DNA of 64,000 nucleotides from Planctomycetota bacterium. GTDB taxonomy: Bacteria; Planctomycetota; UBA1135; UBA2386. Below are positions 52,371 to 61,270 of the stretch, piece by piece. The DNA lies in NCBI GenBank assembly GCA_025459175.1, contig JALORC010000008.1, positions 1-64,000 on the forward strand, written 5' to 3'. Under the pieces are notes generated by a model. The model saw only the letters and a program-made list of their open reading frames with translations, was not told the origin of the DNA and ran no database searches. Every line of letters starts with the position of its first letter. Positions within the stretch are counted from its first letter, which is position 1. The translations under genes were made by a program, and so were the position numbers.

Positions 52371-52412
52371 CAGGGGCGATCACGGCCCGCCGGCCGCCCC
52401 TGCTTGCTTTTT
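52371..52412 (+). terminator. Intrinsic-terminator-like hairpin with T-tract before methyltransferase gene
   Basis: Arms CAGGGGCG (52371-52378) and CGCCCCTG (52395-52402) pair perfectly. The loop carries a further GCC/GGC pairing, and a TTTTT run follows at 52408-52412. It lies 36 bases before the start codon at 52449 on the same strand, with no gene between it and the divergent motA start, so it may attenuate the methyltransferase transcript or end a short RNA. Confidence 0.45.
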
Positions 52413-52448
52413 GCGCGCCCGCGCCGCACCGTGCGGATCGATCCCCCG

Positions 52449-53528
52449 ATGAGCGACGTCAACTCCCGCGACTACTGGAACACCCGGTTCGAGACCGACT
52501 GGTCGAGCCGCCAGGGCTGCGAACAGAGCCGCTTCTTCGCCGACGTCGCCATCGCCCTGATGCCGCCCTGGCTGGTGCGCCTGCTGCGCGAGGGCGCCAC
52601 CGTGTGCGACTTCGGCTGCGCGATGGGCGACGGCACCCAGGCACTGGCCGCGGCGTTGCCGGGGGCCCGCTTCACCGGCGTCGACTTCTCGTCGGCCGCG
52701 ATCGAACATGCGCAGCGGCACCACCAGGGCGCCCGGTTCGAGTGCCGCGACCTGCTGCAGCAGGCCGGCAGCGGTGAGTTCGACGTGCTGTTCAGCTCGA
52801 ACGTGCTCGAGCACTTCCACCGCCCGACCGAGGTGCTCGGACAGCTGGCCGCGCACACCGGCCGACTGATGGTCCACCTGCTGCCGTTCCGCGAACGGCC
52901 GGCCGTGCGCGAGCCGGAGCACCACGTCGTGTTCGACTGGTCCGACCTGCCGCTCGCGGCGCTGCCGGGCTGGCGCCTCGTACATGCGGCGAGCATCGAC
53001 ACCCGGCTGCTGCCGAACAGCCGCTGGCCCGGCGAGCAGATCCTGGTCGTGCACGCGCGCGACGCGGAGGTCGAACGGCTCGGCCTGACCCTCGCCGACG
53101 TGCACATCGACTCGCCGAGTTCGGGGCAGCACGCCCGGCTCGAGGCCGAGGCGCAGAGCCGCCGGCTGTCGGCGCAGCTGGACCAGATGCTCGCGCAGCG
53201 TTCGCAGGATCTCGCTGCGCAGGCCAACCTCGATGCGCGCCTGCGCGAACTCGAGTCGCGACTCGGAGCCCTGCACGAACGGTTCGCCGCCGAACAGGCG
53301 GCCCGCGCCGCCGCCGAAGCCAGCGCGCGACAGCTCGCGGTGGACACTGCCGCGCAGCTCGCCGACCACCGCGTCGAGGTGACCCGGCTGCAGACCGAGC
53401 TGACGGCCGCGCAACAGCGCGCCGAACATGTCGAACGCGAGCTCGCGCAGACCCGCGGCGACCTCGCCGCGATCCGCGGCAGCCGGATCTGGCGCTGGAG
53501 CGCGCCGATCCGCGGCGGCGGCGGCTGA
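52449..53528 (+). CDS. SAM methyltransferase with C-terminal coiled coil (WbdD-like)
   Basis: A 359-residue protein. Residues ~45-190 form a class I methyltransferase with VCDFGCAMGDG (SAM loop), FTGVDFSSAAIEHAQ and FDVLFSSNVLEHF. Residues ~235-345 are an Ala/Arg/Glu-rich coiled coil with heptad spacing (LESRLGALHERFAAEQAARA and beyond), and the end SRIWRWSAPIR resembles ends of glycan-modifying proteins. This layout is like the chain-terminating O-antigen methyltransferase WbdD, whose coiled coil acts as a length ruler, but without a visible kinase domain. The wzt/wzm genes are nearby, now beyond the Fic insert. Its last bases form part of the duplicated sequence. Confidence 0.85.
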   Translation: MSDVNSRDYWNTRFETDWSSRQGCEQSRFFADVAIALMPPWLVRLLREGATVCDFGCAMGDGTQALAAALPGARFTGVDFSSAAIEHAQRHHQGARFECRDLLQQAGSGEFDVLFSSNVLEHFHRPTEVLGQLAAHTGRLMVHLLPFRERPAVREPEHHVVFDWSDLPLAALPGWRLVHAASIDTRLLPNSRWPGEQILVVHARDAEVERLGLTLADVHIDSPSSGQHARLEAEAQSRRLSAQLDQMLAQRSQDLAAQANLDARLRELESRLGALHERFAAEQAARAAAEASARQLAVDTAAQLADHRVEVTRLQTELTAAQQRAEHVERELAQTRGDLAAIRGSRIWRWSAPIRGGGG

Positions 53529-53612
53529 GACGGCGTCAGCGCGCCGGGCCCGTCACCAGCGTGCACTGCACCGCCGGCTGCGCGATCGAGAACGGCGGCA
53601 GCTTCGACGTGA
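53505..53612. repeat. Direct repeat A (copy of methyltransferase-wzt 3' junction)
   Basis: A 108-base copy of the junction between the methyltransferase tail and the reversed wzt tail; it pairs with 55283-55396. It still encodes the last 24 residues of Wzt plus the stop ([20 protein letters not shown]), and in that part the two copies differ only at four synonymous positions. Upstream of this, its reading is lost and a stop appears. Confidence 0.9.
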
Positions 53613-53632
53613 GATTGGCGCTCGCCAAAGGG

Positions 53633-53788
53633 TTTTTCCGGCCGGAGCATCAACAGCGTCTTTTTTTCTCGGAGACTCCATCTTTCTGCACGTTTTTCCT
53701 CCGATACCTGGACGGTTGGCGAGCTGGCGATACTTTTTCGACCATCGGCCATGCTGCTGATGGTTTTTCTTCCCCGGCGAATGATTTT
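53633..53788 (+). promoter_or_regulatory. Regularly spaced T-tracts upstream of the Fic gene
   Basis: Runs of four to seven T begin at 53633, 53661, 53693, 53734, 53764 and 53785, spaced roughly two to four helical turns apart in an otherwise G+C-rich region. Such phased tracts bend DNA and attract silencing or promoter-binding proteins. Confidence 0.4.
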
Positions 53789-53793
53789 CGTCG

Positions 53794-55278
53794 ATGCCCA
53801 ACCCAAGCACACCGGTCGGCTACCTGGCCCTGATCGAGCGATTCGGCCTCACCTGCATGCCGCTGGCACACGCCTCGTTCGTTCGCCGCCAGGGCGGCAT
53901 CCACGCCGAATCCGCCGCGGGACGCACGGTTCGAACCTTCCCGACCGCTTACACCCCTGATCCCGCGACCCCGTCGCAGCTCGAGTTCGCGCTGAAGTAC
54001 GACGGCGTCAACCTCGAGGTGCTGCGCGCCGTGTTCGAACGCACGGACCCAGGGGAACTCACTGCTTGGATCCGAGCCACCCCGACCGGCAAATACTCGC
54101 GGCGGCTCTGGTTCCTCTACGAGTGGCTCACGGGGCGCACGCTGGACGTCCCCGAATCACCGACGGTGGCCTACGTCGACGCCCTCGGCGACACGTGCTT
54201 CGCGGCCGCGGGGCGCCCGAGCCAGCGCCACCGCGTGCGCGACGACCTGCCCGGCAACCGCGACTTCTGCCCGTTGGTGCGGCGGACGCCGGCGCTCGCC
54301 GCGTTCGCGAACAAGCGACTGCACGAGCGGATCCGCGAGCTGGTGGCGCCGCACGACGAATCCCTGCTGCAGCGCGTCGCGCAGTTTCTCTACCTGAAGG
54401 AGACCAAATCGAGCTTCGAGATCGAACGCGAGCACCCCGACCGGCACCGCACCCTGCGCTTCGTCGAGTTGCTGCGCAGCACCAACACGGTCCGTGAACT
54501 GTCGACCGGCACGTTGGTGGAGCTGCAGCGGGCCATCCTGGATCCCCGCTACGCGAAGGACCGCTACCGCACCCAGCAGAACTACGTCGGCCAGACGTTG
54601 GCCAGCTACCGCGAACGCATCCACTACATCTCGCCTCGCCCGCAGGATGTCGACGCCCTGATGAGTGGATGGCAGCACTGCAGTGCGCGTCTCGCCGGAT
54701 CGACGATCGATCCAGTCGTGCAGGCGGCAGTGATCGGATTCGGCTTCGTCTACATCCACCCCTTCGACGACGGCAACGGGCGGCTGCATCGCTATCTGAT
54801 CCATCACGTCCTGACGCGGAGCGGATTCAACCCGCCCGGCATGGTGCTGCCGGTCTCGGCCGTCATGCTCGGCAAGCAAGCGGCATATGACGCGTGCCTC
54901 GAGACCTTCTCGAGCCCGCTGCTGTCGCTGCTCGACTACACCCTGGACACGCACGGGGCGATGACGGTGCGCACCGACAGCATCGGTCACTACCGCTACT
55001 TCGACGCCACGGCAGCGGCAGAATACCTGTACGCGACCGTCGAGCAGACGATCGACAACGACCTGCGCCAGGAGATCGACTTCCTGGTCCGCTATGACGC
55101 CGCGTGGCGCCTGCTGCGCGAGATCGTGGACATGCCGAATCGGCGGCTCGAACTGTTCCTGAAACTCTGCCTGAGCAACCAGGGGCGGCTGTCGGCGAGC
55201 AAGCGGAGCCAATTCGCGGAACTCAGCGACGACGAGGTGGCGCAGCTGGAGACCGCGATCCGCGAAGCCGGCATGTGA
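53794..55278 (+). CDS. Fic/FIDO-domain AMP-transferase family protein
   Basis: A 494-residue protein with the Fic core HPFDDGNGRLHR at residues 322-333, containing the catalytic His322 and the Asp/Gly-Asn-Gly-Arg loop that binds nucleotide. Fic enzymes usually attach AMP to protein hydroxyls. An upstream segment, TKSSFEIEREHP (S207 and E211), matches the S/T-x-x-x-E inhibitory helix that holds many Fic proteins off, with R replacing G/N after the glutamate. The C-terminal third is helical and may bind DNA or a partner. No antitoxin gene accompanies it, consistent with self-inhibition. It lies in a segment flanked by ~110-bp direct repeats. Confidence 0.88.
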   Translation: MPNPSTPVGYLALIERFGLTCMPLAHASFVRRQGGIHAESAAGRTVRTFPTAYTPDPATPSQLEFALKYDGVNLEVLRAVFERTDPGELTAWIRATPTGKYSRRLWFLYEWLTGRTLDVPESPTVAYVDALGDTCFAAAGRPSQRHRVRDDLPGNRDFCPLVRRTPALAAFANKRLHERIRELVAPHDESLLQRVAQFLYLKETKSSFEIEREHPDRHRTLRFVELLRSTNTVRELSTGTLVELQRAILDPRYAKDRYRTQQNYVGQTLASYRERIHYISPRPQDVDALMSGWQHCSARLAGSTIDPVVQAAVIGFGFVYIHPFDDGNGRLHRYLIHHVLTRSGFNPPGMVLPVSAVMLGKQAAYDACLETFSSPLLSLLDYTLDTHGAMTVRTDSIGHYRYFDATAAAEYLYATVEQTIDNDLRQEIDFLVRYDAAWRLLREIVDMPNRRLELFLKLCLSNQGRLSASKRSQFAELSDDEVAQLETAIREAGM

Positions 55279-55282
55279 ACCA

Positions 55283-55396
55283 CCGATCCGCGGCGGCGGC
55301 TGAGACGGCTGAGCCGGCGTCAACGCGCGGGGCCGGTCACCAGCGTGCATTGCACCGCCGGCTGCGCGATCGAGAACGGCGGCAGCTTCGACGTGA
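55283..55396. repeat. Direct repeat B (resident wzt 3' end)
   Basis: A 114-base counterpart of repeat A; it contains six extra bases near the start (GAGACGGCTGAGC region). It begins five bases after the Fic stop codon and includes the true end of wzt. Confidence 0.9.
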
Positions 55397-56633
55397 CGTG
55401 GAACACCGCCGCGTTCTCGACGTAGTCGTGGTAGACGCGCTGCTCGCCGCGCACCTCCTCGACCGCGAGGATCAGACCGTACTCCCCGCTCGCCAGCACG
55501 TTGTCGAACTCGAACGCCATCCGCACGACCTCGCCGCGTCGCAGCGCCGGCAGCGGCTGCCGCGCCTCGTAGGTGGCGAACGTCATGATGCTGAGCGCCT
55601 TGGTGTTGCGGATCGAGAACGCGAGGCCGAGGTGGTCGGCGGCGAGATCGCGATTGGCGACCGCCTCGAACTCGAGCACCAGCCGTCGCCCTTGCGCGAA
55701 CGACAGCGGCCCCGCCGCGGCACCGGCCTCGCACAGCCGCATGCCGGTGATGGTCGCCGCCCCACTGCCCCAGCGCTGCAGGCCGGGTCGATCGAGCAGG
55801 CTCGACAGCGGCTGCAGGCCGGTCGCGGCGGGCGTCGGCGCGACCGCTGCCGCGACCGGCGCCGCGTCGCCGTCGCCACCACCGAACAGGAAGCGCATGT
55901 AGGCGGTCGTCACCTCACGCGGGTCGCCTTGCTGCCGCACCTCGCCGGCGTGGATCCACAGCGCCTCGGCGCACAGGCCGCGCACGGTCTCCATGTCGTG
56001 GCTGGCCAGGATGATCGCCATGCCCGCCTCCATGCGCCGCCGCATGTGCGTCATGCACTTGATCTGGAACGCGGCATCGCCGACCGACAGCGCCTCGTCG
56101 ACGATCAACACGTCGGGCGCCAGCACTGCCTGCACCGCGAACGCCAGCCGCACGAACATGCCCGAGCTGTAGGTCTTCACCGGTTGCTCGAGGAACTGGC
56201 CGATGTCGGCGAACGCGGCGATCTCGTCGAACTGCTGCTGCACCGCGCGCTTGCTGAGCCCGAGCAGCACGCCCTGCAGGATCACGTTCTCGCGCCCGGA
56301 GAACTCGGGGTTGAAGCCGCTGCCCAGCTCGAGCAGGGCACCGACGCGACCCTCGACCTCGATGCGGCCGCGGCTCGGCGGCAGCGTGCCGGCGAGGATC
56401 TGCAGCAGCGTGCTCTTGCCCGACCCGTTGCGCCCGACGAGACCGACCGCCTTGCCGCGTTCGAGCGTGAAGTCGACGCCGCGCAGGGCCCAGAACTCAC
56501 GCGGCTGCACGCGCGCGAAGCGGCCGAGCAGCGAGTGGCGCAGCCGGTCACTCGGCTTGCCGAACATCTGGTAGCACTTGCCGACGTCGCGCGCGATCAG
56601 CACCGGCGCAGTCGAGGACGACTCAGAGGGCAT
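55320..56633 (-). CDS. wzt: ABC transporter ATPase Wzt with C-terminal glycan-binding domain
   Basis: A 437-residue ATPase that powers export of a finished polysaccharide chain. It has Walker [10 protein letters not shown], a Q-loop region, the signature [13 protein letters not shown], Walker [13 protein letters not shown] and the H-loop ILASHDMET, all in the first ~245 residues. A Pro/Ala-rich linker leads to a ~140-residue beta-rich C-terminal domain, which in O9a-type Wzt recognises the modified end of the glycan. The nearby WbdD-like methyltransferase could supply that end group. Its start overlaps the wzm stop by 11 bases. The last ~80 bases are duplicated upstream of the Fic gene. Confidence 0.93.
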   Translation of the reverse strand: MPSESSSTAPVLIARDVGKCYQMFGKPSDRLRHSLLGRFARVQPREFWALRGVDFTLERGKAVGLVGRNGSGKSTLLQILAGTLPPSRGRIEVEGRVGALLELGSGFNPEFSGRENVILQGVLLGLSKRAVQQQFDEIAAFADIGQFLEQPVKTYSSGMFVRLAFAVQAVLAPDVLIVDEALSVGDAAFQIKCMTHMRRRMEAGMAIILASHDMETVRGLCAEALWIHAGEVRQQGDPREVTTAYMRFLFGGGDGDAAPVAAAVAPTPAATGLQPLSSLLDRPGLQRWGSGAATITGMRLCEAGAAAGPLSFAQGRRLVLEFEAVANRDLAADHLGLAFSIRNTKALSIMTFATYEARQPLPALRRGEVVRMAFEFDNVLASGEYGLILAVEEVRGEQRVYHDYVENAAVFHVTSKLPPFSIAQPAVQCTLVTGPAR

Positions 56634-57462
56634 CGGCGAACCCCCGCTTCGTCAACCGGAACCACACGTAGCCGATCCAGCACGTCACCGCGCCCACCGC
56701 CCACGAGACGCCGACCCCGCGCCAGTCGGGCTCGAGGCCGAGCACCAGCGCGCGCCGGCCCGAGTCGACGACCGCGGCCAGCGGATTGAGTTCGGCGAGC
56801 CACTGCCACTCGCGCAGCGTGTCGAGCCGGTAGAAGACCGGCGTCAGGTAGAACAGCATCGTCAGGATCACGCCGATCGACGACGCGAGGTCGCGGACGA
56901 AGACGCCGAGCGAGGTGACGATCCAGGCGATCCCCATCGTGCACAGGAACAGCGGCGGCAGCACCAGCGGGTAGCACAGCGCCCACGGCGTGAGCCGGCC
57001 GGTCACCGCCAGCGCCACCACCAGGATCACCAGGCTGAACGTCGCCATCAGCGCCGCCGCGAGCAGTTCGGCGACCGGCAGCACCTCGAGCGGGAAGACG
57101 ATCTTCTTGACGTAGTTCGGATTGCCGGTCACCAGCGTCGGCGCGCGCCCGACGGTGTCCGAGAACACCCCGAACAGCAACATCCCGGAGAAGACCTCGA
57201 ACGCGAAGCCGAGCTTGTCCTCGCCGCCGACCTTCAACAGGCCCGTGAACACCAGCGTGTAGACCGACAGCAACAGCAGCGGGTTGATCAGTGCCAGGAA
57301 CCAGCCGAGGAAGGAGCCGCGGAAGCGCGCCTCGACCTGTCGCTGTGCCAACTGCACGATCAGCTGGCCGTGCTCGCGCAGCAAACGCCACAGCTGCAGC
57401 GGGTTGGTGTGCAGCGACCGGGAGTCGGCCTGCGGGGTGATGACGGTGCGGGTGGCGGCCAC
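56623..57462 (-). CDS. wzm: ABC-2 polysaccharide export permease Wzm
   Basis: A 279-residue inner-membrane protein with about six transmembrane helices ([61 protein letters not shown] and others) and the conserved [11 protein letters not shown] loop. It forms the channel for a surface polysaccharide in the ABC-dependent pathway, with Wzt as its motor. The first residues before [13 protein letters not shown] form a cytoplasmic amphipathic start. The gene overlaps wzt by 11 bases, and the glycosyltransferase gene ends 81 bases upstream. Confidence 0.92.
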   Translation of the reverse strand: MAATRTVITPQADSRSLHTNPLQLWRLLREHGQLIVQLAQRQVEARFRGSFLGWFLALINPLLLLSVYTLVFTGLLKVGGEDKLGFAFEVFSGMLLFGVFSDTVGRAPTLVTGNPNYVKKIVFPLEVLPVAELLAAALMATFSLVILVVALAVTGRLTPWALCYPLVLPPLFLCTMGIAWIVTSLGVFVRDLASSIGVILTMLFYLTPVFYRLDTLREWQWLAELNPLAAVVDSGRRALVLGLEPDWRGVGVSWAVGAVTCWIGYVWFRLTKRGFADAL

Positions 57463-57543
57463 GGATGGGAGTGCTTCGGCGGGCGGGCACAGTAGCGAAC
57501 GCCCCGCGTCGATTCCGCCCTCGAGCGCGGAACGCGCGCAGCA

Positions 57544-60174
57544 TTACCGGCCGGCACGCGCCAGCATCGTGCGGGCCGCTTCGACACGGCCACCCTGCAA
57601 CAGCCAGGCGAACAATCGTGCCTTGCGCGCCGCCATCGTCGCCCGCTGCGCCATCGTCGGCAGGGATCCGGTGGGCCGGCGCGGCAAGCGCATCACGTTC
57701 GCCATCGCCGCCGCGGTCCGCTGCACGTACGCGGCATCGACCGACTCGACGACCGCCGCGAGATTGCCGGCATCGAGGTCGAACAACGAACCGTACGGCG
57801 GCGCCACCAGTTGCCCGTGGCCGTGGCGCAGCTGCTCGGCGGCGGCGCCGGTGTCGGCGAGCACCAGCGGCAGCCCCGCGGCGATCGCCTCCCACACGGC
57901 GAGGCTGCAACCCTCCCAGTAGGACGGCAGCACGAACGCATCGGCGGCCGCGTAGCAGGCGGCGACGTCGCGGCGATGGCCGGCGAGCACGACGGCATCT
58001 CTCTGGCCGAGCCGCTCGATGTCGCCGCGCAGCTGCGCCGCGAGCGGCGGATGCATGAGGTCGCCGACGCAGAGCAATCGCGCGCGCGGCGCGTGCTGCC
58101 GCAGCGCCGCCAGCGCCTGCACCGCGACCCGATGCGCCTTGGCCGGCTGCACCGAAGCCACCTGCACGAACACGAACTCGTCGTCGCCGCAGCCGAACTC
58201 CGCCCGCAGCGCACGCCGCCGCTCCGGCGCCAGCGCAGCGACGCCGGCCGCATCGATGCCGTTCTCGAGCACCAGCGCCTTGCCGACCTCGAGCTGCAGC
58301 CGCAGGTCGAGGTAGCCGAGCGCCTGCGCCGACACACACACGTAGGCCGCGGTATGCGCATCGGCGGCGCGCAGGCGTTCGACCTCGGCGCGTTCGTACC
58401 ACACGTAGCTGTTGTGCACGTTCTGCACGAACGGCACGCCGACCGACGCCGCGACCTCGGCGCCGAACGTGCTCGCATGCGCATCGACGACCTGCCAGCC
58501 GCCCTGCAGCAGGGCGCGGTAGGCAGCCTCGTCGCGGCGCGGCAGCGTCACGCGTTCGAGCTGCGCGTGTTCGGCGGCGAACTCGGCCGCGCCGACGCTG
58601 CCGTCGACGGCCAGCAGGCCGACCCGGTGGCCACGCGCGAGCAGTTCGGCGGCGAGGTCGAGTACGACCCGTTCGAGCCCGCCGCGGCCGCAGTGGTCGA
58701 GCTGAAGCAGCACCGCCGGCAACGGCTCGGCGATCGGCACCGGCACCGCGCGCGCCAGCTTGCTCGCATCGCGGGTGGCGCGGAAGAACGTCGCGTTCGC
58801 CGCGTAACGCACCGCGAGCCCGTAGGCCCCGGGCCCCGACGCCTCGACGTAGACCTCGCGGCGGTACACACCCAACCGCGCCGCCACCGCCGCATCGACC
58901 GCGAACGCGACCAGCGGCAGTTCGGTGCGCAGTTGCAGCGGCACCCGCGCGGCATGCACGGAATCGACCGTGGCGAAGGTCACCGCCAGCGCGACGTTCG
59001 CCGGCAACGACTGCCAGTCGCGAGCGACCAGGGTCGCGGCGTCGACGACGACCAGCGTTTTCTGCTCGCCGACAGCAGTCGGCAGCTCGCCGTCCGGCAA
59101 CGCTTCGAGGCGATCGGGCGCCTGCACGCACGCCGCCAGCCACTGCCGACTTGCCTCGTCGGCGAGTACACGCAGCGGGGCCGCGACCCAGGCCGCGCGC
59201 CGCCGCTCGTACTCCATCAGCACCTTCGCCCGCTCGAGGATCTTCAGCTCGCGCGCGCGCGCACTCAGCGTGTTGTCGTGCACGCGATAGCGATAGAGCA
59301 CGTCGTCGGTGCCGAGGTGTTCGAGGCGGAACAAGCGATTGATCCGCATCCAGTAGTCGTAGTCCTCGAGCCCGAGTTCGGGGTTGTAGTCGCCGAGCAG
59401 GCGCCCGACGCGGCCGCGGTACAGGAAGCACGGGCCGATGTAGTTGTCCTCGTAGCGATTGAGGTCCTCGGTGCTGCGCTTGGTGCGGACCACGGCGAGG
59501 TTGCGCGGATCGGTGCGATCCATGACGCGGAACTCACCGCCGCGCAGCGGCTCGCCGCGGTCGTCGATCAGTTCGTAGTCGCCCCAGACCATCGACACCT
59601 CGGGCCGCTGTCGCAGACACGCGACGAGGCGGCTGAGCTGCTCGGGGTGCATCAGGTTGTCGGCCGAGGTCCAGGTGAAGAACTCACCGCAGGCGAACTC
59701 GAAGCCGCTGCTGAGCGCCTTCGGCAACCCTTGATTCGGCTGCGTCAGCAACCGCACGCGCGGGTCGTGCCGGTAACGCTGCATCACCGCGCGCGCATCG
59801 TCGCGGCTGCCGTCGTCGAGCACGATCAGCTCGAACGGCGCGTAGCTCTGCGCCAGCACACTGTCGATCGACGCCGCCAGCAAATCGGCCTGGTTGAACA
59901 CCGGCAGCACCACGCTGACGAGCCCCGGCCGCTCGAGGCCACCGTCGGGGGCGCCGGCGCGCAGTTCGTGGCGGCGGAAGAACTGCTCCTCGCCCGACCA
60001 CCTCAGGATCCGGTTGCGCAGTCCGAGCGGCAACAGCTGGAACAGCCCTTTGCGCACGGCGCGGAACCACGGCCCCGGGCCCTCCTTCAGCTTGCGCACG
60101 GTGACCAGCCCGATCCACGCGCAGCGATCGCGGCGACTGCCGGGCGGGACCAGGAAGCGATACAGACGACCCAT
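57544..60174 (-). CDS. Fused GT2-GT4 glycosyltransferase
   Basis: An 876-residue bifunctional transferase. Residues ~80-340 are a family 2 domain with VSVVLPVFNQADLLAASIDSVL, ELIVLDDGSRDD, FTWTSADNLMHPEQL and GLEDYDYWMRINRLF. The C-terminal half is a family 4 (GT-B) domain: LDHCGRGGLERVVLDLAAEL at its start, FVQNVHNSYVWYERAEV, VASVQPAKAHRVAVQALAAL and LPSYWEGCSLAVWEAIAAG near the end. One protein could add two sugars to the glycan exported by Wzm-Wzt. The N-terminal ~70 residues contain a short basic segment (LLPLGLRNRILRWSG) that may contact the membrane. It precedes wzm on the same strand. Confidence 0.9.
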   Translation of the reverse strand: MGRLYRFLVPPGSRRDRCAWIGLVTVRKLKEGPGPWFRAVRKGLFQLLPLGLRNRILRWSGEEQFFRRHELRAGAPDGGLERPGLVSVVLPVFNQADLLAASIDSVLAQSYAPFELIVLDDGSRDDARAVMQRYRHDPRVRLLTQPNQGLPKALSSGFEFACGEFFTWTSADNLMHPEQLSRLVACLRQRPEVSMVWGDYELIDDRGEPLRGGEFRVMDRTDPRNLAVVRTKRSTEDLNRYEDNYIGPCFLYRGRVGRLLGDYNPELGLEDYDYWMRINRLFRLEHLGTDDVLYRYRVHDNTLSARARELKILERAKVLMEYERRRAAWVAAPLRVLADEASRQWLAACVQAPDRLEALPDGELPTAVGEQKTLVVVDAATLVARDWQSLPANVALAVTFATVDSVHAARVPLQLRTELPLVAFAVDAAVAARLGVYRREVYVEASGPGAYGLAVRYAANATFFRATRDASKLARAVPVPIAEPLPAVLLQLDHCGRGGLERVVLDLAAELLARGHRVGLLAVDGSVGAAEFAAEHAQLERVTLPRRDEAAYRALLQGGWQVVDAHASTFGAEVAASVGVPFVQNVHNSYVWYERAEVERLRAADAHTAAYVCVSAQALGYLDLRLQLEVGKALVLENGIDAAGVAALAPERRRALRAEFGCGDDEFVFVQVASVQPAKAHRVAVQALAALRQHAPRARLLCVGDLMHPPLAAQLRGDIERLGQRDAVVLAGHRRDVAACYAAADAFVLPSYWEGCSLAVWEAIAAGLPLVLADTGAAAEQLRHGHGQLVAPPYGSLFDLDAGNLAAVVESVDAAYVQRTAAAMANVMRLPRRPTGSLPTMAQRATMAARKARLFAWLLQGGRVEAARTMLARAGR

Positions 60175-60292
60175 CGGGGACGCTCACGATGACGGCTGCG
60201 CGGCCACGGCGCCAGCATCGAGCACCGGCCAATCGACGCCACGCTTCCCCCGTCGAGGCTTGTCGAGGTCACCGCCGCGAGGCGGGCTGGTC

Positions 60293-61162
60293 TCAGCGGC
60301 CCGCGCTGTCCAGCAGAGCCTGCACCGACTTGCGGAACTCCTGTTGCAACAGGCTCTCCAGGGTCAGCTGGCGCTTGGCCGCGATCTGCTCGAGCTGTTC
60401 GACCTGCCGCTGGGTCAGCCGCATGCCAGCCGACGCCCGGGTAGTGTCCGGCAGGTCGAGCCATGCCTCCCGGGCCTTCACCAGTTGAGCATCGTCGCAG
60501 CCGATGCCCCGCAACACGCCGGCCGCCATCATCCGGCCACCCGCCGGGGCCATGTGCACGCCATCCATGGTGAGGTAGTTGCCAGAGGCGGGCTTCGGCC
60601 GCGTCTTCTTCGCGTCCGCCAGGGCGACCTGCATGTCGGCATTGAGGTCAGCCAACCGGCAGCCCTTCTCCTTGGCCAGAGCGCGCAGGAAGTCGTTGTA
60701 GCCAGCGAGCCGGACGTTCTCGGGATTGGTCGCGTCCTCGCCGATCATCGTCGACGTGAGGATCACGACCTTGACGCCCGCCGCCTGGGCCCGGTCGACG
60801 ATGGCGGTGATGTTCTGCTGGTAGTCGGGCAGCGACACCCCGTTCTCACCGTGCCACACGTCGTTGACGCCACAACTCAGCGTCATCCATTGCGGCTTCT
60901 TGCTCAACACATCGCTCTCGAGTCGCGCCAGCATGTCGTTCGACTTGTGACCGCTGATGCCGGCACCGACAACCTCGATCGTGACGCCGTTGGCAGCCAG
61001 GCCGTGGCTGATGAGTTTGACGTAACCACCGGGACTGTGATGGCCGTCCTCGGTGATCGAGTCGCCGAGGAACGCGACCTTGTCGCCGTTCTGGAACGCG
61101 ATCTGGGCCGGCAGAGCACCGAGCACGGACAACAGCGAGGCGAGGACGAGGCGGTGGTTCAC
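60293..61162 (-). CDS. Secreted SGNH/GDSL hydrolase
   Basis: A 289-residue exported esterase. With the GTG start at 61162 it opens with a signal peptide (NHRLVLASLLSVLGALPAQ); no strong ribosome site is seen, and an ATG at 61216 is possible. Block I is KVAFLGDSITEDG with the nucleophile serine, block II GAGISGHKSND, block III SCGVNDVWHG with its asparagine, and block V DGVHMAPAG with the catalytic Asp and His. Members deacylate glycans or lipids. The ~90-residue C-terminal tail is helical (RLTQRQVEQLEQIAAKRQLT) and could bind a partner. It sits among surface glycan genes. Confidence 0.9.
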   Translation of the reverse strand: MNHRLVLASLLSVLGALPAQIAFQNGDKVAFLGDSITEDGHHSPGGYVKLISHGLAANGVTIEVVGAGISGHKSNDMLARLESDVLSKKPQWMTLSCGVNDVWHGENGVSLPDYQQNITAIVDRAQAAGVKVVILTSTMIGEDATNPENVRLAGYNDFLRALAKEKGCRLADLNADMQVALADAKKTRPKPASGNYLTMDGVHMAPAGGRMMAAGVLRGIGCDDAQLVKAREAWLDLPDTTRASAGMRLTQRQVEQLEQIAAKRQLTLESLLQQEFRKSVQALLDSAGR

Positions 61163-61270
61163 TAGGGTATCGGGTGAGAGGACGAGGGACGGACACCCGA
61201 CCGCTCGGTCAGGCATCGGGAGAGAACAACACGGCTACTGGCCCTTCCTGGGCCGCCGGATCGTGGCACT

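Larger units (their letters stand above)
53613..55282 (+). other. Inserted Fic-gene segment between direct repeats
   Basis: About 1.67 kb between repeat A and repeat B. It contains a T-tract-rich leader (53633-53788) and the Fic gene, and nothing else recognisable. No integrase or insertion-sequence ends were seen, so recombination between near-identical sequences is the likelier route. Confidence 0.7.

Noticed and set aside
53613-55282. A transposon or insertion sequence carrying Fic
   Set aside because: No transposase, terminal inverted repeats or short target duplication; the flanking repeats are long copies of local genes.
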